The position numbers and the translations under genes were made by a program. The notes beneath the pieces are model-generated. The model saw only the letters and a list, made by a program, of their open reading frames with translations. It had not been told where the DNA came from and ran no database searches. This document shows, in pieces, positions 39,657 to 49,173 of a stretch of DNA of 64,000 bases (the first letter of the stretch is position 1; each line of letters opens with the position of its first letter). The DNA comes from Lichenihabitans psoromatis (GTDB lineage Bacteria > Pseudomonadota > Alphaproteobacteria > Rhizobiales > Beijerinckiaceae), in assembly GCF_004323635.1 (NCBI RefSeq), contig NZ_CP036515.1, positions 372,001 through 436,000 on the forward strand, given 5' to 3'.

Positions 39657-40751
39657 ATGAAATGGTCCCCCGAGCAGGATGCGGCGCTGCAAGCCGTATC
39701 GGCGTGGTTGAAAAGCGGCGAAAACCAGGTCTTCCGCCTCTTTGGCTATGCGGGAACCGGGAAGACGACGCTGGCCCGGACGCTGGCGGCGGATGTTGAC
39801 GGCGACGTGGCCTTCGGCGCCTTCACCGGCAAGGCCGCTCTGGTGCTGCGCCACAAGGGATGTGAGAACGCCTCAACCATTCACAGCCTGATCTACCGCA
39901 CGCGCGAGGCCGATACCGACACCCCCTCCTTCGTCCTCAACAAGGAAAGTGCGGCCGCCAAAGCCTCGCTGATCATCATCGACGAATGTTCGATGGTGGA
40001 CGAGGATCTCGCCCGCGATCTCCTGTCGTTCGGAACGCCGGTTCTGGTGCTGGGCGATCCGGCGCAGATCCCGCCCGTCAAGGGCGGCGGCTATTTCACC
40101 GATGCCGAGCCCGACGCCATGCTGACGGAGGTGCACCGACAGGCGGCCGACAACCCGATCATCGCTTTGTCGATGCAGATCCGCGAAGGCGGACGGCTGA
40201 CGCCGGGCGCTTACGGAGAGAGCCGTGTGATCCGGCGCGATCAACTCGGAGCCGCCATGGTGACGCGGGCCGACCAATTGCTGGTCGGCACCAACAAGTC
40301 GCGGCGGTCGTTCAACAAGCGAATGCGCGAGTTGCTGGGGTTCACCCATGCGATGCCGGAGGTCGGCGAGAAGCTCGTTTGTCTTCGCAACGATAAGAAA
40401 AAGGGCCTCCTGAACGGTGGGACCTGGCTTGTCGACTCCCTTCAACCGATGCGCGGCACTAAGCTCAAGATGACGGTGTCGCCGGAGGAAGAGCGGGGCA
40501 AAAAGGCCGTCAAGATCAGCGTGCTTCCGGCCTATTTCGAGGGCAAGGAGGACGAACTCTCGATGGCGGTGCGGCGCGAATCGGACGAATTCGACTACGG
40601 CTACGCCTTGACGGTCCATAAGGCGCAAGGCTCACAGTGGAATTCGGTCGTGCTCTTCGACGAGAGCTATGCGTTTCGGGAGCATCGGAGCCGCTGGCTC
40701 TATACCGGCCTGACCCGCGCGGCCGAAAAGATCATCGTGGTGGTCGACTAG
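39657..40751 (+). CDS. Small ATP-dependent DNA helicase, RecD2/Dda-like SF1B
   Basis: A 364-residue helicase. SF1 motifs: an N-terminal Q-like EQDAALQAV, Walker A GYAGTGKTT at residues 30-38, motif Ia FTGKAALVLR, Walker B IIIDECSMVDE, motif III LVLGDPAQIPPV, motif IV near GTNKSRRSFNKRMRELLG, and motif VI YGYALTVHKAQGSQW followed by YTGLTRAAEK. This is the compact Dda/phage-type architecture without the N-terminal RecD2 extension. The likely role is 5'-3' unwinding in DNA repair or replication restart. It sits 43 bases behind the M3 peptidase gene and may share its promoter; no phage genes surround it. Confidence 0.85.
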   Translation: MKWSPEQDAALQAVSAWLKSGENQVFRLFGYAGTGKTTLARTLAADVDGDVAFGAFTGKAALVLRHKGCENASTIHSLIYRTREADTDTPSFVLNKESAAAKASLIIIDECSMVDEDLARDLLSFGTPVLVLGDPAQIPPVKGGGYFTDAEPDAMLTEVHRQAADNPIIALSMQIREGGRLTPGAYGESRVIRRDQLGAAMVTRADQLLVGTNKSRRSFNKRMRELLGFTHAMPEVGEKLVCLRNDKKKGLLNGGTWLVDSLQPMRGTKLKMTVSPEEERGKKAVKISVLPAYFEGKEDELSMAVRRESDEFDYGYALTVHKAQGSQWNSVVLFDESYAFREHRSRWLYTGLTRAAEKIIVVVD

Positions 40752-40908
40752 GACCAGATTGCCCGGGCCCACTCGTTCGGGCCGCCCTGATGGCTGCAAT
40801 GGCGAGGCTTCAAGGGCTGCAACTCGCTCCGGCTCCGCACGTTGACGATCAAACGGGGCGCATCTCGCCCTCTCGTCACAGGGTGGTGACACCCTCTCGG
40901 AGCCTTTC

Positions 40909-41733
40909 ATGTCGGTCTTTACAAATGCGGTTCGGCCCCTCGTGGTCGCCGTTTCTTTCGCAGTTGCGGCGGCGGCTGCCGTCGGCTCGATCACTCCGGC
41001 CAACGCTCAAATTCTGCCGCATGGGGGCGGCGGCGGTTTTCACGGGGGGAGCGGTGGTTTCCATGGGGGGAGTGCAGGCTTTCACGGTGGCGGTCAGCGC
41101 TTTGGCGGCATGCAAGGGGCTGCCCCGTCTGGCCAAAACTTCGGCGGTGGCACCGTCAATCGGGGCGGCGGATCGCGCCCGCTGACGATCGGCGGAGCAC
41201 AACGTCCGAATCAGGGCTTTGGCCGAGGCGGGTTCGGACGAGGCGGTTACGCTGGTGGTTACCATGGCGGCTACGGCGATCGTCGCGGCTATGGCGACCG
41301 TCGCGGCTATGGCTATGCCGGGCTAGGAGCCCTGGGTGGCTTTGGTTTGGGATACGGCCTCGCTGGCGGATATGGCTACGACGACGATGCCTATGGCTAC
41401 GGCTATGGAAGCTCATTCGATGGCATCGGTCCCGGCTATGCCGATGGCACGACCTTCTATGGACAGGGATATGGCCCTGGCGATGTCTATGGCGGCAATC
41501 CAGACGCCTTGATTCAGGACGCACCACGCACGATCGCAGGTTACACGCCCGGCCCGGCGCAAGTCGGACCGGCCCATAACTCCGTTCAAGATGATGAGGA
41601 GCGGACCGCGATCGGCAATGCATGCCGGACGCCGGTTAAAACCTGCGATTTGTATGAACCCGCACAGATCGGCGGCGGCTGCTCCTGCAAAGTGGCGGGC
41701 AGATCTCGCGCTCGTGGCGCGGTTGTGCAGTGA
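40909..41733 (+). CDS. Gly/Tyr/His-rich secreted protein with Cys tail
   Basis: A 274-residue exported protein. Sec signal peptide about residues 1-33 (VVAVSFAVAAAAAVGSITP, then ANA-Q). The mature N-part is low-complexity: a 7-residue repeat GGFHGGS, then GYGDRRG repeats and long Gly/Tyr stretches. The C-terminal third is a compact conserved-looking segment with four Cys (NACRTPVKTC, LYEPAQIGGGCSCKV). Such Gly-rich mature parts suggest a structural, surface or metal-binding (His) role. I do not recognise a named family. It is followed by 292 bases without a gene. Confidence 0.65.
   Translation: MSVFTNAVRPLVVAVSFAVAAAAAVGSITPANAQILPHGGGGGFHGGSGGFHGGSAGFHGGGQRFGGMQGAAPSGQNFGGGTVNRGGGSRPLTIGGAQRPNQGFGRGGFGRGGYAGGYHGGYGDRRGYGDRRGYGYAGLGALGGFGLGYGLAGGYGYDDDAYGYGYGSSFDGIGPGYADGTTFYGQGYGPGDVYGGNPDALIQDAPRTIAGYTPGPAQVGPAHNSVQDDEERTAIGNACRTPVKTCDLYEPAQIGGGCSCKVAGRSRARGAVVQ
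41035..41094 (+). repeat. 21-bp coding tandem repeat (GGFHGGS-type)
   Basis: About three in-frame copies of a 21-bp unit encoding GGFHGGS, GGFHGGS and AGFHGGG-like variants. Copies differ by a few silent or conservative changes. Confidence 0.75.
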
Positions 41734-42025
41734 CTGTTAAGCATCAGTCCACGTCAATCTTGGAAAAACTGTGACAAGGCCGATTGTGACGCTTGATTGT
41801 CGGTGCGTCGTCGTCATCTTACCGGCGCGGTCACGTCAATGTGTAACCATGAAAACGCCTGATTGACCAAACCGATCGCGGTGCAACTTTTGTGCTTCAC
41901 GTGCGTTCGCTTGGTGGGTTAAGCGTCAGCTTGACAGGTACGTCTCGAACAGGCGGCTTGTATGATGCGGCAGGCACTTTCGGTACGACGTAACCTGCAA
42001 TGTTTTTGAACAGAAGGGGTTTAAC
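41734..42025. other. Intergenic region before the 42026 gene
   Basis: 292 bases between two secreted-protein genes. No convincing gene on either strand (leftward frames reach in, but they are shadows of the 42026 gene). It is AT-richer near 41870-42000 and should contain the promoter of the 42026 gene. No clear operator was found. Confidence 0.4.
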
Positions 42026-42661
42026 ATGAAGAATTCGAAGCTCGTTATGGCCGGCGTGGCTCTTGCCTTCCTTTCGGGCGGTGTCGCTTCTGCTTTCGCA
42101 CAGGGCGCTCCCGATGACGTTTCCGGCGTCAAGAGTCGCAAGATGCATGTGCACGGCCAGGCCGCTCGCACCAACGTGAAGACCGAAGCTGGCTATCGTC
42201 CGCTCACGGTCGGCGCTCCCCGCGTTGCTCGCGTCCCGACCCCGGCTGAGTCCGTCAACGGTCTCGGCGCAGCTGTTGCTTCGCCCTTTAACGGCATTGC
42301 GGCTGTTGGCGGCCCGATCGGCGTTGGCGGTTCGGTGATCGGCGGCGCCATCGGCGGCGCGACCTCGATCGCGACGGCTCCCCTCGGCGCATTGCTCGGC
42401 GCCCCGGTCGGTATCTCGAATGACTTGGCTCCCCCGCTGCCGATCAAGGCTCGTTATGCTCACACCGGTCCGGTGACGACGACCCTCGACGACGGCTACG
42501 CTCAGGAAGTGCCGGTTGATCGTTCGGGCCCGATCTACATGATCGACAACGGCGGCAAGGATCGCACCGTGACCCCGTTCACGCTTCTGATCTTCCCGGT
42601 CACGGGCGCTGTCTCAGCTCTGACCTCGCCGCTGCGTCCGGCTCCGGTCGTCGCTCACTAA
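42026..42661 (+). CDS. Exported hypothetical protein with Gly/Ala-rich middle
   Basis: A 211-residue protein with a clear signal peptide (LVMAGVALAFLSGGVASAFA, cleavage near AFA-Q). Residues about 78-135 form a Gly/Ala/Pro-rich low-complexity stretch (VGGPIGVGGSVIGGAIGGA) that could be a membrane-inserting or glycine-zipper segment. The C-terminal part is unremarkable (FTLLIFPVTGAVSALTSPL). No family is recognised. It is flanked by a gap upstream and a strong terminator downstream, so it is probably expressed alone. Confidence 0.6.
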   Translation: MKNSKLVMAGVALAFLSGGVASAFAQGAPDDVSGVKSRKMHVHGQAARTNVKTEAGYRPLTVGAPRVARVPTPAESVNGLGAAVASPFNGIAAVGGPIGVGGSVIGGAIGGATSIATAPLGALLGAPVGISNDLAPPLPIKARYAHTGPVTTTLDDGYAQEVPVDRSGPIYMIDNGGKDRTVTPFTLLIFPVTGAVSALTSPLRPAPVVAH

Positions 42662-42686
42662 GCTCACTTTACTGAGCTGACATTAG

Positions 42687-42717
42687 AAGGGCTGGCGTTT
42701 CGCCAGCCCTTTTTTTG
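42687..42717 (+). terminator. Rho-independent terminator
   Basis: An 11-bp stem AAGGGCTGGCG (42687-42697) with CGCCAGCCCTT (42701-42711), a TTT loop and a T run to 42717. It clearly ends the 42026-42661 transcript. Confidence 0.92.
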
Positions 42718-42740
42718 TCGAAGAGCGACATGCGCCGCCG

Positions 42741-44411
42741 CTAGAATAGTCCTTCGGTTTCGCCATCGACGACCCGAATGTCGAGTGCGGCCGGGCGACG
42801 CGGTAGTCCCGGCATCGTTCTGACATCGCCGCAGAGCGCCACCACGAAACCCGCGCCGGCCATCAATCTGAAACCCGTGATCGGGACGATATGGCCCGTC
42901 GGTGCGCCGCGGATCGTCGGATCCACGCTAAAACTATAGGGCGTCTTGGCGATACAGACCGGCAAATGGCCCGCTCCGGACGCTTCGATCGCTTCAAGCT
43001 GTTTGACGGCGGAGGATGTCATCTCGATATCGGCCGCGCCGTAGACCGTTCGTGCAACGACCCGCACCTTCTCGGCCAAGGGAAGAGCGTCGGCATAGGA
43101 CAACTGCAACGTTCCAGGTTTGACCTCGACGCGCTCCACAACGGCTGCGGCGAGCGCCTCGATACCGGCCGACCCCTCGGCCCAATGTCGGCAGAGGATA
43201 GCATCCGTGCCCAGTCGCTCACGGCACAATGCCTGAAGCATGTCGACCTCTGCGGCCGTATCGGTCCCGAAATGGTTGATCGCAACGAGAGGATCAAAGC
43301 CGAACGTCCGCAGGTTGCCGACATGGCGCTGGAGATTAGCAAATCCGTGCTCGACCGCCGCGACATCGTCGCGCTCGAGGGCATCCTTGGCGACGCCACC
43401 GTGCATTTTCAGCGCCCGCACCGTCGCCACGATGACGACGGCAGAGGGTGCGAGTCCCGCGCTGCGACACTTGATGTTGAAAAACTTCTCCGCTCCAAGG
43501 TCGGCGCCGAAACCGGCCTCGGTCACGACGTAATCGGCAAGCGACAGCCCGGCCCGCGTCGCGATCACCGAATTGCATCCATGTGCGATATTGGCGAACG
43601 GGCCGCCGTGGACGATGGCCGGGGTTCCCTCCAACGTCTGCACGAGATTCGGCCGCAAGGCGTCCTTGAGCAGCGCCGTCATGGCGCCGGTGGCGCCGAG
43701 ATCAGCCACCGTGATCGGCGTCCCATCGTTGGTCGCGGCCACGACGATGCGGCTCAATCGCCGCTCGAGATCATCGAGGTCCTGCGCGAGGCAGAAGACC
43801 GCCATGACTTCGGACGCGACTGTGATGTCAAATCCGTCCTCGCGGGGATAGCCGTTCGATGGACCGCCGAGAGACGATACGATCGACCGCAAGGCGCGGT
43901 CGTTCATGTCGACCGCCCGTCGCCAGACGATGCGGCGCGCGTCGATCCCGAGCGCATTGCCCCAATAGATGTGATTGTCGATCATGGCGGCCAGCAAATT
44001 ATGGGCGCTGGTGATCGCGTGGAAATCGCCGGTGAAATGCAGGTTGATATGTTCCATCGGAGCGACTTGGGCGTGGCCACCGCCGGTCGCGCCGCCCTTC
44101 TGACCGAAGCACGGACCGAGCGAGGGTTCACGCAAACAGACGATGGCGCTCTTGCCGAGACGCCTGAGGCCATCGGCAAGGCCGATCGTGGTCGTGGTTT
44201 TGCCTTCGCCGGCCGGCGTCGGACTGATGGCCGTCACCAGGATCAGCTTGGCGTTAGGTCGCTCGGGGCGGTCGGCCAAGGCTTGCGGCGTCAGTTTTGC
44301 GATGAACCGGCCATAGGGATGCAGCGCTTCATCCGGGACGCCAAGGCGTGCGCCGATCTCCGTGATCGGGCGGAGAGGATAGAGGCGGGCAATCTCGAGA
44401 TCGGACGACAT
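42741..44411 (-). CDS. fhs: Formate-tetrahydrofolate ligase
   Basis: A 556-residue enzyme that joins formate and tetrahydrofolate with ATP to give 10-formyl-THF. Conserved landmarks are [20 protein letters not shown] (P-loop-like), [49 protein letters not shown] and, near the end, [13 protein letters not shown] and [13 protein letters not shown]. The start at 44411 has AAGGGA upstream; an earlier in-frame ATG adds 20 residues outside family similarity. It is divergent from hemA, and no other one-carbon genes are near. It supplies C1 units for purines or for assimilation of formate or other C1 sources. Confidence 0.95.
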   Translation of the reverse strand: MSSDLEIARLYPLRPITEIGARLGVPDEALHPYGRFIAKLTPQALADRPERPNAKLILVTAISPTPAGEGKTTTTIGLADGLRRLGKSAIVCLREPSLGPCFGQKGGATGGGHAQVAPMEHINLHFTGDFHAITSAHNLLAAMIDNHIYWGNALGIDARRIVWRRAVDMNDRALRSIVSSLGGPSNGYPREDGFDITVASEVMAVFCLAQDLDDLERRLSRIVVAATNDGTPITVADLGATGAMTALLKDALRPNLVQTLEGTPAIVHGGPFANIAHGCNSVIATRAGLSLADYVVTEAGFGADLGAEKFFNIKCRSAGLAPSAVVIVATVRALKMHGGVAKDALERDDVAAVEHGFANLQRHVGNLRTFGFDPLVAINHFGTDTAAEVDMLQALCRERLGTDAILCRHWAEGSAGIEALAAAVVERVEVKPGTLQLSYADALPLAEKVRVVARTVYGAADIEMTSSAVKQLEAIEASGAGHLPVCIAKTPYSFSVDPTIRGAPTGHIVPITGFRLMAGAGFVVALCGDVRTMPGLPRRPAALDIRVVDGETEGLF

Positions 44412-44717
44412 GCGGGTCCCTTTAGCTCTGGCGAGATCGCGTGCATCGTTGCGCGTCTCGTCCCCTGACATCGCGCGCAGTTGCGTCGAGCCGCAACGGC
44501 GTAGCGTCGATTAACGTGGCGGTCCGATCCTGTCGCGCCTTTTCTGGCTAAGACCCGAGCGCCGCCTCAGAGAGGCCCGCGTGGTGGCTTGCTTAGGACA
44601 ATCTGTCCGTCGTAAACCTGCCACAGACGATTTATCTCAGATCCACGTTTCGAGGGCAGCCTCCCGGGAGTCACGTCCTCCGGCCTGCCGTCTCCATCAA
44701 CGCGGCAAGGTCCTCCT
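44412..44717. other. Divergent intergenic region fhs / hemA
   Basis: 306 bases without a gene. Both promoters should be here. The inverted repeat GGACA-ATC-TGTCC (44596-44608) is the clearest candidate operator; GTTGCG/CGCAAC (5-6 bp) farther left is weaker. I did not find a convincing -35/-10 pair or an FNR/CRP box. A hemA ribosome-binding site AAGG lies 6 bases before the ATG. Confidence 0.4.
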
Positions 44718-45953
44718 ATGCGGTACCGGCATTATTTCGATGAGGCTCTGGATCGTCTGAGATCAGAGCGCCGATACCGCGTTTTCGCGGATTTGGCCCG
44801 CGACGTTGACCGCATGCCGCAAGCCGATCTCTGGATAGGGGGCACGGCCCGTCCCGTGACCGTGTGGTGCTCGAACGACTATCTCGGCATGGGTCGCCAT
44901 CCGGACGTGATCGCGGCCATGCAGGCGGCCGTTGCGCGATATGGGGCCGGGGCCGGTGGAACGCGCAACATTTCCGGCAACAGCCATCCTGTCGTCGACC
45001 TCGAGCGGGACTTGGCCGATCTGCACGGTAAGGAGGCGGCGCTCGTTTTTACCTCCGGCTGGATCTCGAACCTCGCGGCCTTATCGACGGTGGCGCAACT
45101 GCTTCCAGATTGCCTGATCCTATCGGACGCCTGGAACCACAATTCCATGATCGAGGGCATTCGCCGTTCGGGTCGCGACAAGCAGATCTTCCGGCACAAC
45201 GATCTCGCGCATCTCGAGCAATTGTTGCGCGACACGGATGTGAACCGCCCGAAGCTGATCGTCTTTGAAAGCCTGTATTCGATGGACGGCGATCTCTCTC
45301 CGATCGCCGGAGTCGCGGCCTTGGCGCGACGCTACAATGCGATGACCTATCTCGACGAGGTCCATGCGGTTGGGCTCTACGGTGCGCGCGGTGGCGGCAT
45401 CGCCGAGCGAGACGGCGTCATGGGGGAGATCGACATCATCGAGGGTACGTTGGCCAAGGGGTACGGCACGCTCGGGGGCTATGTGGCAGCCGATGCATCC
45501 ATCGTCGATGCGATCCGGAGCTATGCCCCGTCGTTCATTTTTACGACCGCGCTGCCGCCGGCCGTTGCTTGCGCGGCCCGCGCGGCGGTGCAGCATTTAA
45601 AGACCTCCTCGGTCGAGCGGACGATGCATCAACGTCAGGTGGCGCTGACCAAGGCCGCGCTTGTGGCCGCCGATCTGCCCGTGATGCAGAACCGGTCGCA
45701 TATCGTGCCGTTGTTCGTCGGCGACGCCGAGCGCTGCAAGGCCGCATCCGATATGCTTCTCGATCAGCACAATATCTACATCCAGCCGATCAACTATCCG
45801 ACGGTGGCGCGCGGGACCGAGCGGCTCCGCATCACCCCGACACCGTTGCATACGGCTCAGCATGTCGCGGCGCTCACGACCGCCTTGACCGACGTGTGGG
45901 AGCGCCTCGATCTGCCGACGGCGGCGCGCTACAACGCCCACGCAGCCGAGTAG
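44718..45953 (+). CDS. hemA: 5-aminolevulinate synthase
   Basis: A 411-residue PLP enzyme that condenses glycine and succinyl-CoA to 5-aminolevulinate, the first step of haem synthesis by the C4 route used in alphaproteobacteria. It has the HemA-type N-terminus [20 protein letters not shown], the substrate segment [40 protein letters not shown] and the PLP Lys in EGTLAKGYG (K247). The residue after the Lys is Gly where family members usually have Ala, a mild change. Length is normal. It abuts the convergent kinase gene with no bases between stop codons, so transcription may read through both. Confidence 0.9.
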   Translation: MRYRHYFDEALDRLRSERRYRVFADLARDVDRMPQADLWIGGTARPVTVWCSNDYLGMGRHPDVIAAMQAAVARYGAGAGGTRNISGNSHPVVDLERDLADLHGKEAALVFTSGWISNLAALSTVAQLLPDCLILSDAWNHNSMIEGIRRSGRDKQIFRHNDLAHLEQLLRDTDVNRPKLIVFESLYSMDGDLSPIAGVAALARRYNAMTYLDEVHAVGLYGARGGGIAERDGVMGEIDIIEGTLAKGYGTLGGYVAADASIVDAIRSYAPSFIFTTALPPAVACAARAAVQHLKTSSVERTMHQRQVALTKAALVAADLPVMQNRSHIVPLFVGDAERCKAASDMLLDQHNIYIQPINYPTVARGTERLRITPTPLHTAQHVAALTTALTDVWERLDLPTAARYNAHAAE

Positions 45954-48941
45954 TTAGACCGGAGGCCCCGCCTCGCGATCCTCCGGGGGTCGCGCCGCAT
46001 CCTGTTCATCGGCGCCCCGGTCGTTGGCATAATGCGTATGTTCGAGGACCCGGAGCTCGTTGGCGATATCCTTCAGGCTCGTTTCGCCCTTGCTCAGCAC
46101 CCGATCCGCCGCCGCCAACCGCTTGCGCTCGGCGTTGCTGATGTCGCGCGCGCTGAGAACCACGACCGGAATATCCTCGCCAAACGGCGTCTTGCGGAGG
46201 GCATCCAGAAACACGAACCCATCCATCACCGGCATCGTCAGATCGAGCAGGATCAGGCGCGGCCTCGCGACGGCGACACGCTCGAGCGCCTCGGCCCCGT
46301 TGGCGGCCTCTTGAACGGTCCATCCATTCTTTTCGAGCACGGACCGGAGCCTCTCTCGCGCGCCCCTGTCGTCGTCGACCACCAGAACGTCACCCTCGTG
46401 GTCGTGAAAACGATCCATGATGTGGCTGAGGCTGCTCCAATCCACCGGCTTGGCGAGATGCTCGTCGGCGCCGAGTGAGGCCGCCAGCCCATTGTCGGAC
46501 ACGAAGGTGATCATCACGACGGGCACGCCCGCGAGATCCGGGTCTCTCTTGAGCGCGCTCAAGACCGACCAGCCGTCCATTTGCGGCATCATGACATCGA
46601 GCAGGATCGCGCGCGGCTTCAAAGCTTTGGCACGTTCGAGCCCTTGCCGGCCATCGGAAGCCGTCTCGACAGCGAAATTCTGTCGCTCGAGGAAGCGGCT
46701 CATGAGGTCACGTTGCGCGGGATCGTCGTCGATCACGAGAATGAGATCTCGCGTTCCGGCATCGGCGGGACGCGCCTCGGCGGCATTGTCGGCCGTCTCG
46801 TCAAATTCCGGCCGGACCGGCATGATGGCGGGAATGCGGAGCGAGAAGGTCGTGCCTTCGCCCGCAATGCTGTCGACCGAAATGTCGCCACCCATGAGGC
46901 GGCTGAACGCGCGGCTGATGGCCAGACCGAGCCCCGTTCCGCCGAACCGTCGCGTCGTCGTCTCGTCGGCCTGCGAGAAGCGCGCGAACAGTCGCTGCAA
47001 CTGCTCGGGCGTCATGCCGATGCCGGTATCGATCACGCGGAACGTGACCCAATCGGCCCCGCCTTGCTGCTCGCGCGAGACCGCCAGTTTGATCGTGCCG
47101 TTCTCGGTGAATTTTGCCGCATTGCTCAACAGATTGAACAGACATTGCCGCAGCTTGACGACGTCGGTCGTCATCGCGCCAAGATCCGGATCGAGCTCGA
47201 GCAGCGCCACGTTGTTCTTCTGCTTCACCAGAGCATCGACGGTCGAGACCACGTCGGTCGCCAGCGTCGCGACGTCGATATCCTCGGCAAACACATCCAT
47301 GCGATTGGCTTCGATTTTTGACAGATCGAGCACGTCATTGATAAGACTGAGCAGGTGGCGGGCGTTGGATTTGATCTTGCCGAGATCGGCCAGAAGGCTC
47401 GCCTCGCCGAGTTCCTCGACCTCCTCCTCCAGCATCTCGCAATAGCCGATGACGGCCGATAGCGGGGTGCGGAGCTCATGGCTCATATTGGCCAGAAACA
47501 CGCTCTTGGCCCGGTTTGCGGCCTCTGCCGCATCGCGCGCTGCCGAAAGCTCGATCTCCGCTTCCTTGCGCTCACTGACATCCGTATGTGACCCGATCCA
47601 TTCGCGGATGCCTCCCGCGGGGTCGAGGATGGGCGCCGCGCTGACGTCCATGTGACGCCACGTCCCGTCGTGCCGCCGCAGGCGATGCTCCAGCGTGAAC
47701 GGGACGCCAGCGCCGATCGCCGCCTCCCACCCATGTTGGGTGCGAAGCCGGTCGTCCGGATGCACCGCATCCAACCAACCCCACAGCATGGACGCCTCGG
47801 GCTCCTGGCCCGTGAAGGCTTGCCATTCGGGCTGCGCCTTGATGAAAGCGCCGGCCGCATCGGTAATCCAGATCATCGAGGAACTGGATTGGGTCAGCGT
47901 GCGGAACCGCTCCTCGCTCTCGCGTAGCCACCGTTCCGCCCGCTTGCGGGAGGTCACGTCGGTGATCACCATCCCGACACCCGCCCGGCTCTTGGCTTTG
48001 GCGCTCGGCGCAACGGCGCTGGCCAGCGGATAGAAGCTGACCTGATACTCGCGGATATCCTTGCTGTTGTTGGTGCTCTGCGCCTGCACTTCGACATTGG
48101 AAATCGGGCGCCCCCCCTCGACCACCGCTTGCAGGCGGTCGGTGAGCACATCGCGCAATTGCGGCATGACATCCCAGATGCTGGCCCCCAAGGCCGCGCT
48201 CAAAGCCCGTTCGCTCATCTTGGCGAGCGCGCCATTGATCTGCTCGACTCGCAGCGACGCGTCGAGAAAGCCGAGCCCGACCGGTGCATTTTCGAAGACG
48301 CCCGCCAGCAAGGCACTGCTTCTGAGATGCTCGCGACGGCGCTTCAACGCGATGTAAGCCGCGATGCCGAACGCCAGCAGCGTCGATATCAGCGAAACCA
48401 CCCGCAAGAACGAGGTCCATTGTTGAAGACCGTTTTCCATCCGGCCGATCGACGCGGTCGCGCTCAGCTGCAGATCCGCAACTTCGCCGCGCACCTGATC
48501 CATCAGGGCTTTGCCACGCCCGTTCCGGACGGCCGCCATCGCCGCATCGCGCCCCTGGGTTCGAAGGATTTCGATCCCCTTGCCGGCGCTATCCAGCCGC
48601 TGCCGTGCGAGGTCGATGAGTTTGTCGGCCCGTTCTCCGACCAGCCGATGCAAGGCCGCCGTATCGGCTTCGAAGGCAGGGATCGCCGCCGTATAGGGAG
48701 AGAGATACGGCTCTTCGCCGGTGAGAAGAAAGCCGCGTTGGCCCGTTTCGGCATCTTTTAGGGTCGAAAGAACCCGTTCGGCCCGCAACACGACAGCATT
48801 GTCATGCGCGATCCGGTCGGCTTGGCGGACGTCGAGCCAATAATCCCAACCCGCTGTGACCACCGCGATGGCCAGGAAGATGCCGGCCGCGATGCTCAAG
48901 GCCCGCGTGTGGTTCCCCGTTCGTCCGTCCTCAGCCAGCAT
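45954..48941 (-). CDS. CHASE3 hybrid sensor histidine kinase with two receivers
   Basis: A 995-residue membrane sensor. Order: TM1 (ALSIAAGIFLAIAVVTAGWD), a periplasmic CHASE3 domain (RVLSTLKDAETGQRGFLLTG), TM2 (FLRVVSLISTLLAFGIAAYI), two PAS domains (LLAGVFENAPVGLGFLDASL; RFRTLTQSSSSMIWITDAAG), HisKA with acceptor His in NMSHELRTPLSAV, HATPase (NLLSNAAKF, DTGIGM, GGTGLGLAISR), receiver 1 (VIDDDPAQ, LLDVMMPQMDGW) and receiver 2 (VVDDDRGA, LLDLTMPVMDGF). It should sense a periplasmic or membrane cue and pass phosphate via a relay. No response-regulator gene is adjacent. The start at 48941 has GGGGAG four bases upstream; an earlier in-frame start only adds a non-family segment. Confidence 0.92.
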   Translation of the reverse strand: MLAEDGRTGNHTRALSIAAGIFLAIAVVTAGWDYWLDVRQADRIAHDNAVVLRAERVLSTLKDAETGQRGFLLTGEEPYLSPYTAAIPAFEADTAALHRLVGERADKLIDLARQRLDSAGKGIEILRTQGRDAAMAAVRNGRGKALMDQVRGEVADLQLSATASIGRMENGLQQWTSFLRVVSLISTLLAFGIAAYIALKRRREHLRSSALLAGVFENAPVGLGFLDASLRVEQINGALAKMSERALSAALGASIWDVMPQLRDVLTDRLQAVVEGGRPISNVEVQAQSTNNSKDIREYQVSFYPLASAVAPSAKAKSRAGVGMVITDVTSRKRAERWLRESEERFRTLTQSSSSMIWITDAAGAFIKAQPEWQAFTGQEPEASMLWGWLDAVHPDDRLRTQHGWEAAIGAGVPFTLEHRLRRHDGTWRHMDVSAAPILDPAGGIREWIGSHTDVSERKEAEIELSAARDAAEAANRAKSVFLANMSHELRTPLSAVIGYCEMLEEEVEELGEASLLADLGKIKSNARHLLSLINDVLDLSKIEANRMDVFAEDIDVATLATDVVSTVDALVKQKNNVALLELDPDLGAMTTDVVKLRQCLFNLLSNAAKFTENGTIKLAVSREQQGGADWVTFRVIDTGIGMTPEQLQRLFARFSQADETTTRRFGGTGLGLAISRAFSRLMGGDISVDSIAGEGTTFSLRIPAIMPVRPEFDETADNAAEARPADAGTRDLILVIDDDPAQRDLMSRFLERQNFAVETASDGRQGLERAKALKPRAILLDVMMPQMDGWSVLSALKRDPDLAGVPVVMITFVSDNGLAASLGADEHLAKPVDWSSLSHIMDRFHDHEGDVLVVDDDRGARERLRSVLEKNGWTVQEAANGAEALERVAVARPRLILLDLTMPVMDGFVFLDALRKTPFGEDIPVVVLSARDISNAERKRLAAADRVLSKGETSLKDIANELRVLEHTHYANDRGADEQDAARPPEDREAGPPV

Positions 48942-49173
48942 CCAGCTCCCCGATGTGAGATAGGCCAGCGCCGCGAGCCATGCTGGCCGACCGCCGACGG
49001 AGTTTACGTTCGATCCGCAAACTACGCTTCTTGTCTGAAGAAGTCGCCTCGCTTGCCGCTCGGAGGTCGCAGATCGAATTGGTGCAGTGCCAAATCGAAT
49101 TCGGCTTGACGACCATCGCGCGCTGTGAAAATTTTTACAGCAGAAAAGAAATTTTACACGGGAGCATGATGGT
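48942..49173. other. Regulatory region before the SorC/EryD-like gene
   Basis: 232 bases. The right half is AT-rich and holds the palindrome listed at 49124-49139 plus a half-site, probably the autoregulatory and operon operator. Promoter elements for both divergent genes must lie here; no gene was recognised. Confidence 0.5.
49124..49159 (+). promoter_or_regulatory. Candidate SorC-family operator
   Basis: TGTGAAAATTTTTACA (49124-49139) is an almost perfect inverted repeat (TGTGAAA against TTTTACA). A second half-site AAATTTTACAC (49149-49159) lies 10 bases further. The pair stands 15-50 bases before the regulator's start in otherwise GC-rich DNA, as expected for an autoregulated polyol operon. 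Confidence 0.5.

Noticed and set aside
40981..41420. CRISPR-like or satellite repeat array
   Set aside because: The short repeats are in frame inside a Gly-rich coding region, with no regular spacer structure.
44412..44717. An additional small gene in the fhs-hemA gap
   Set aside because: No frame with a ribosome-binding site or known motif; the region is best explained as a divergent promoter.
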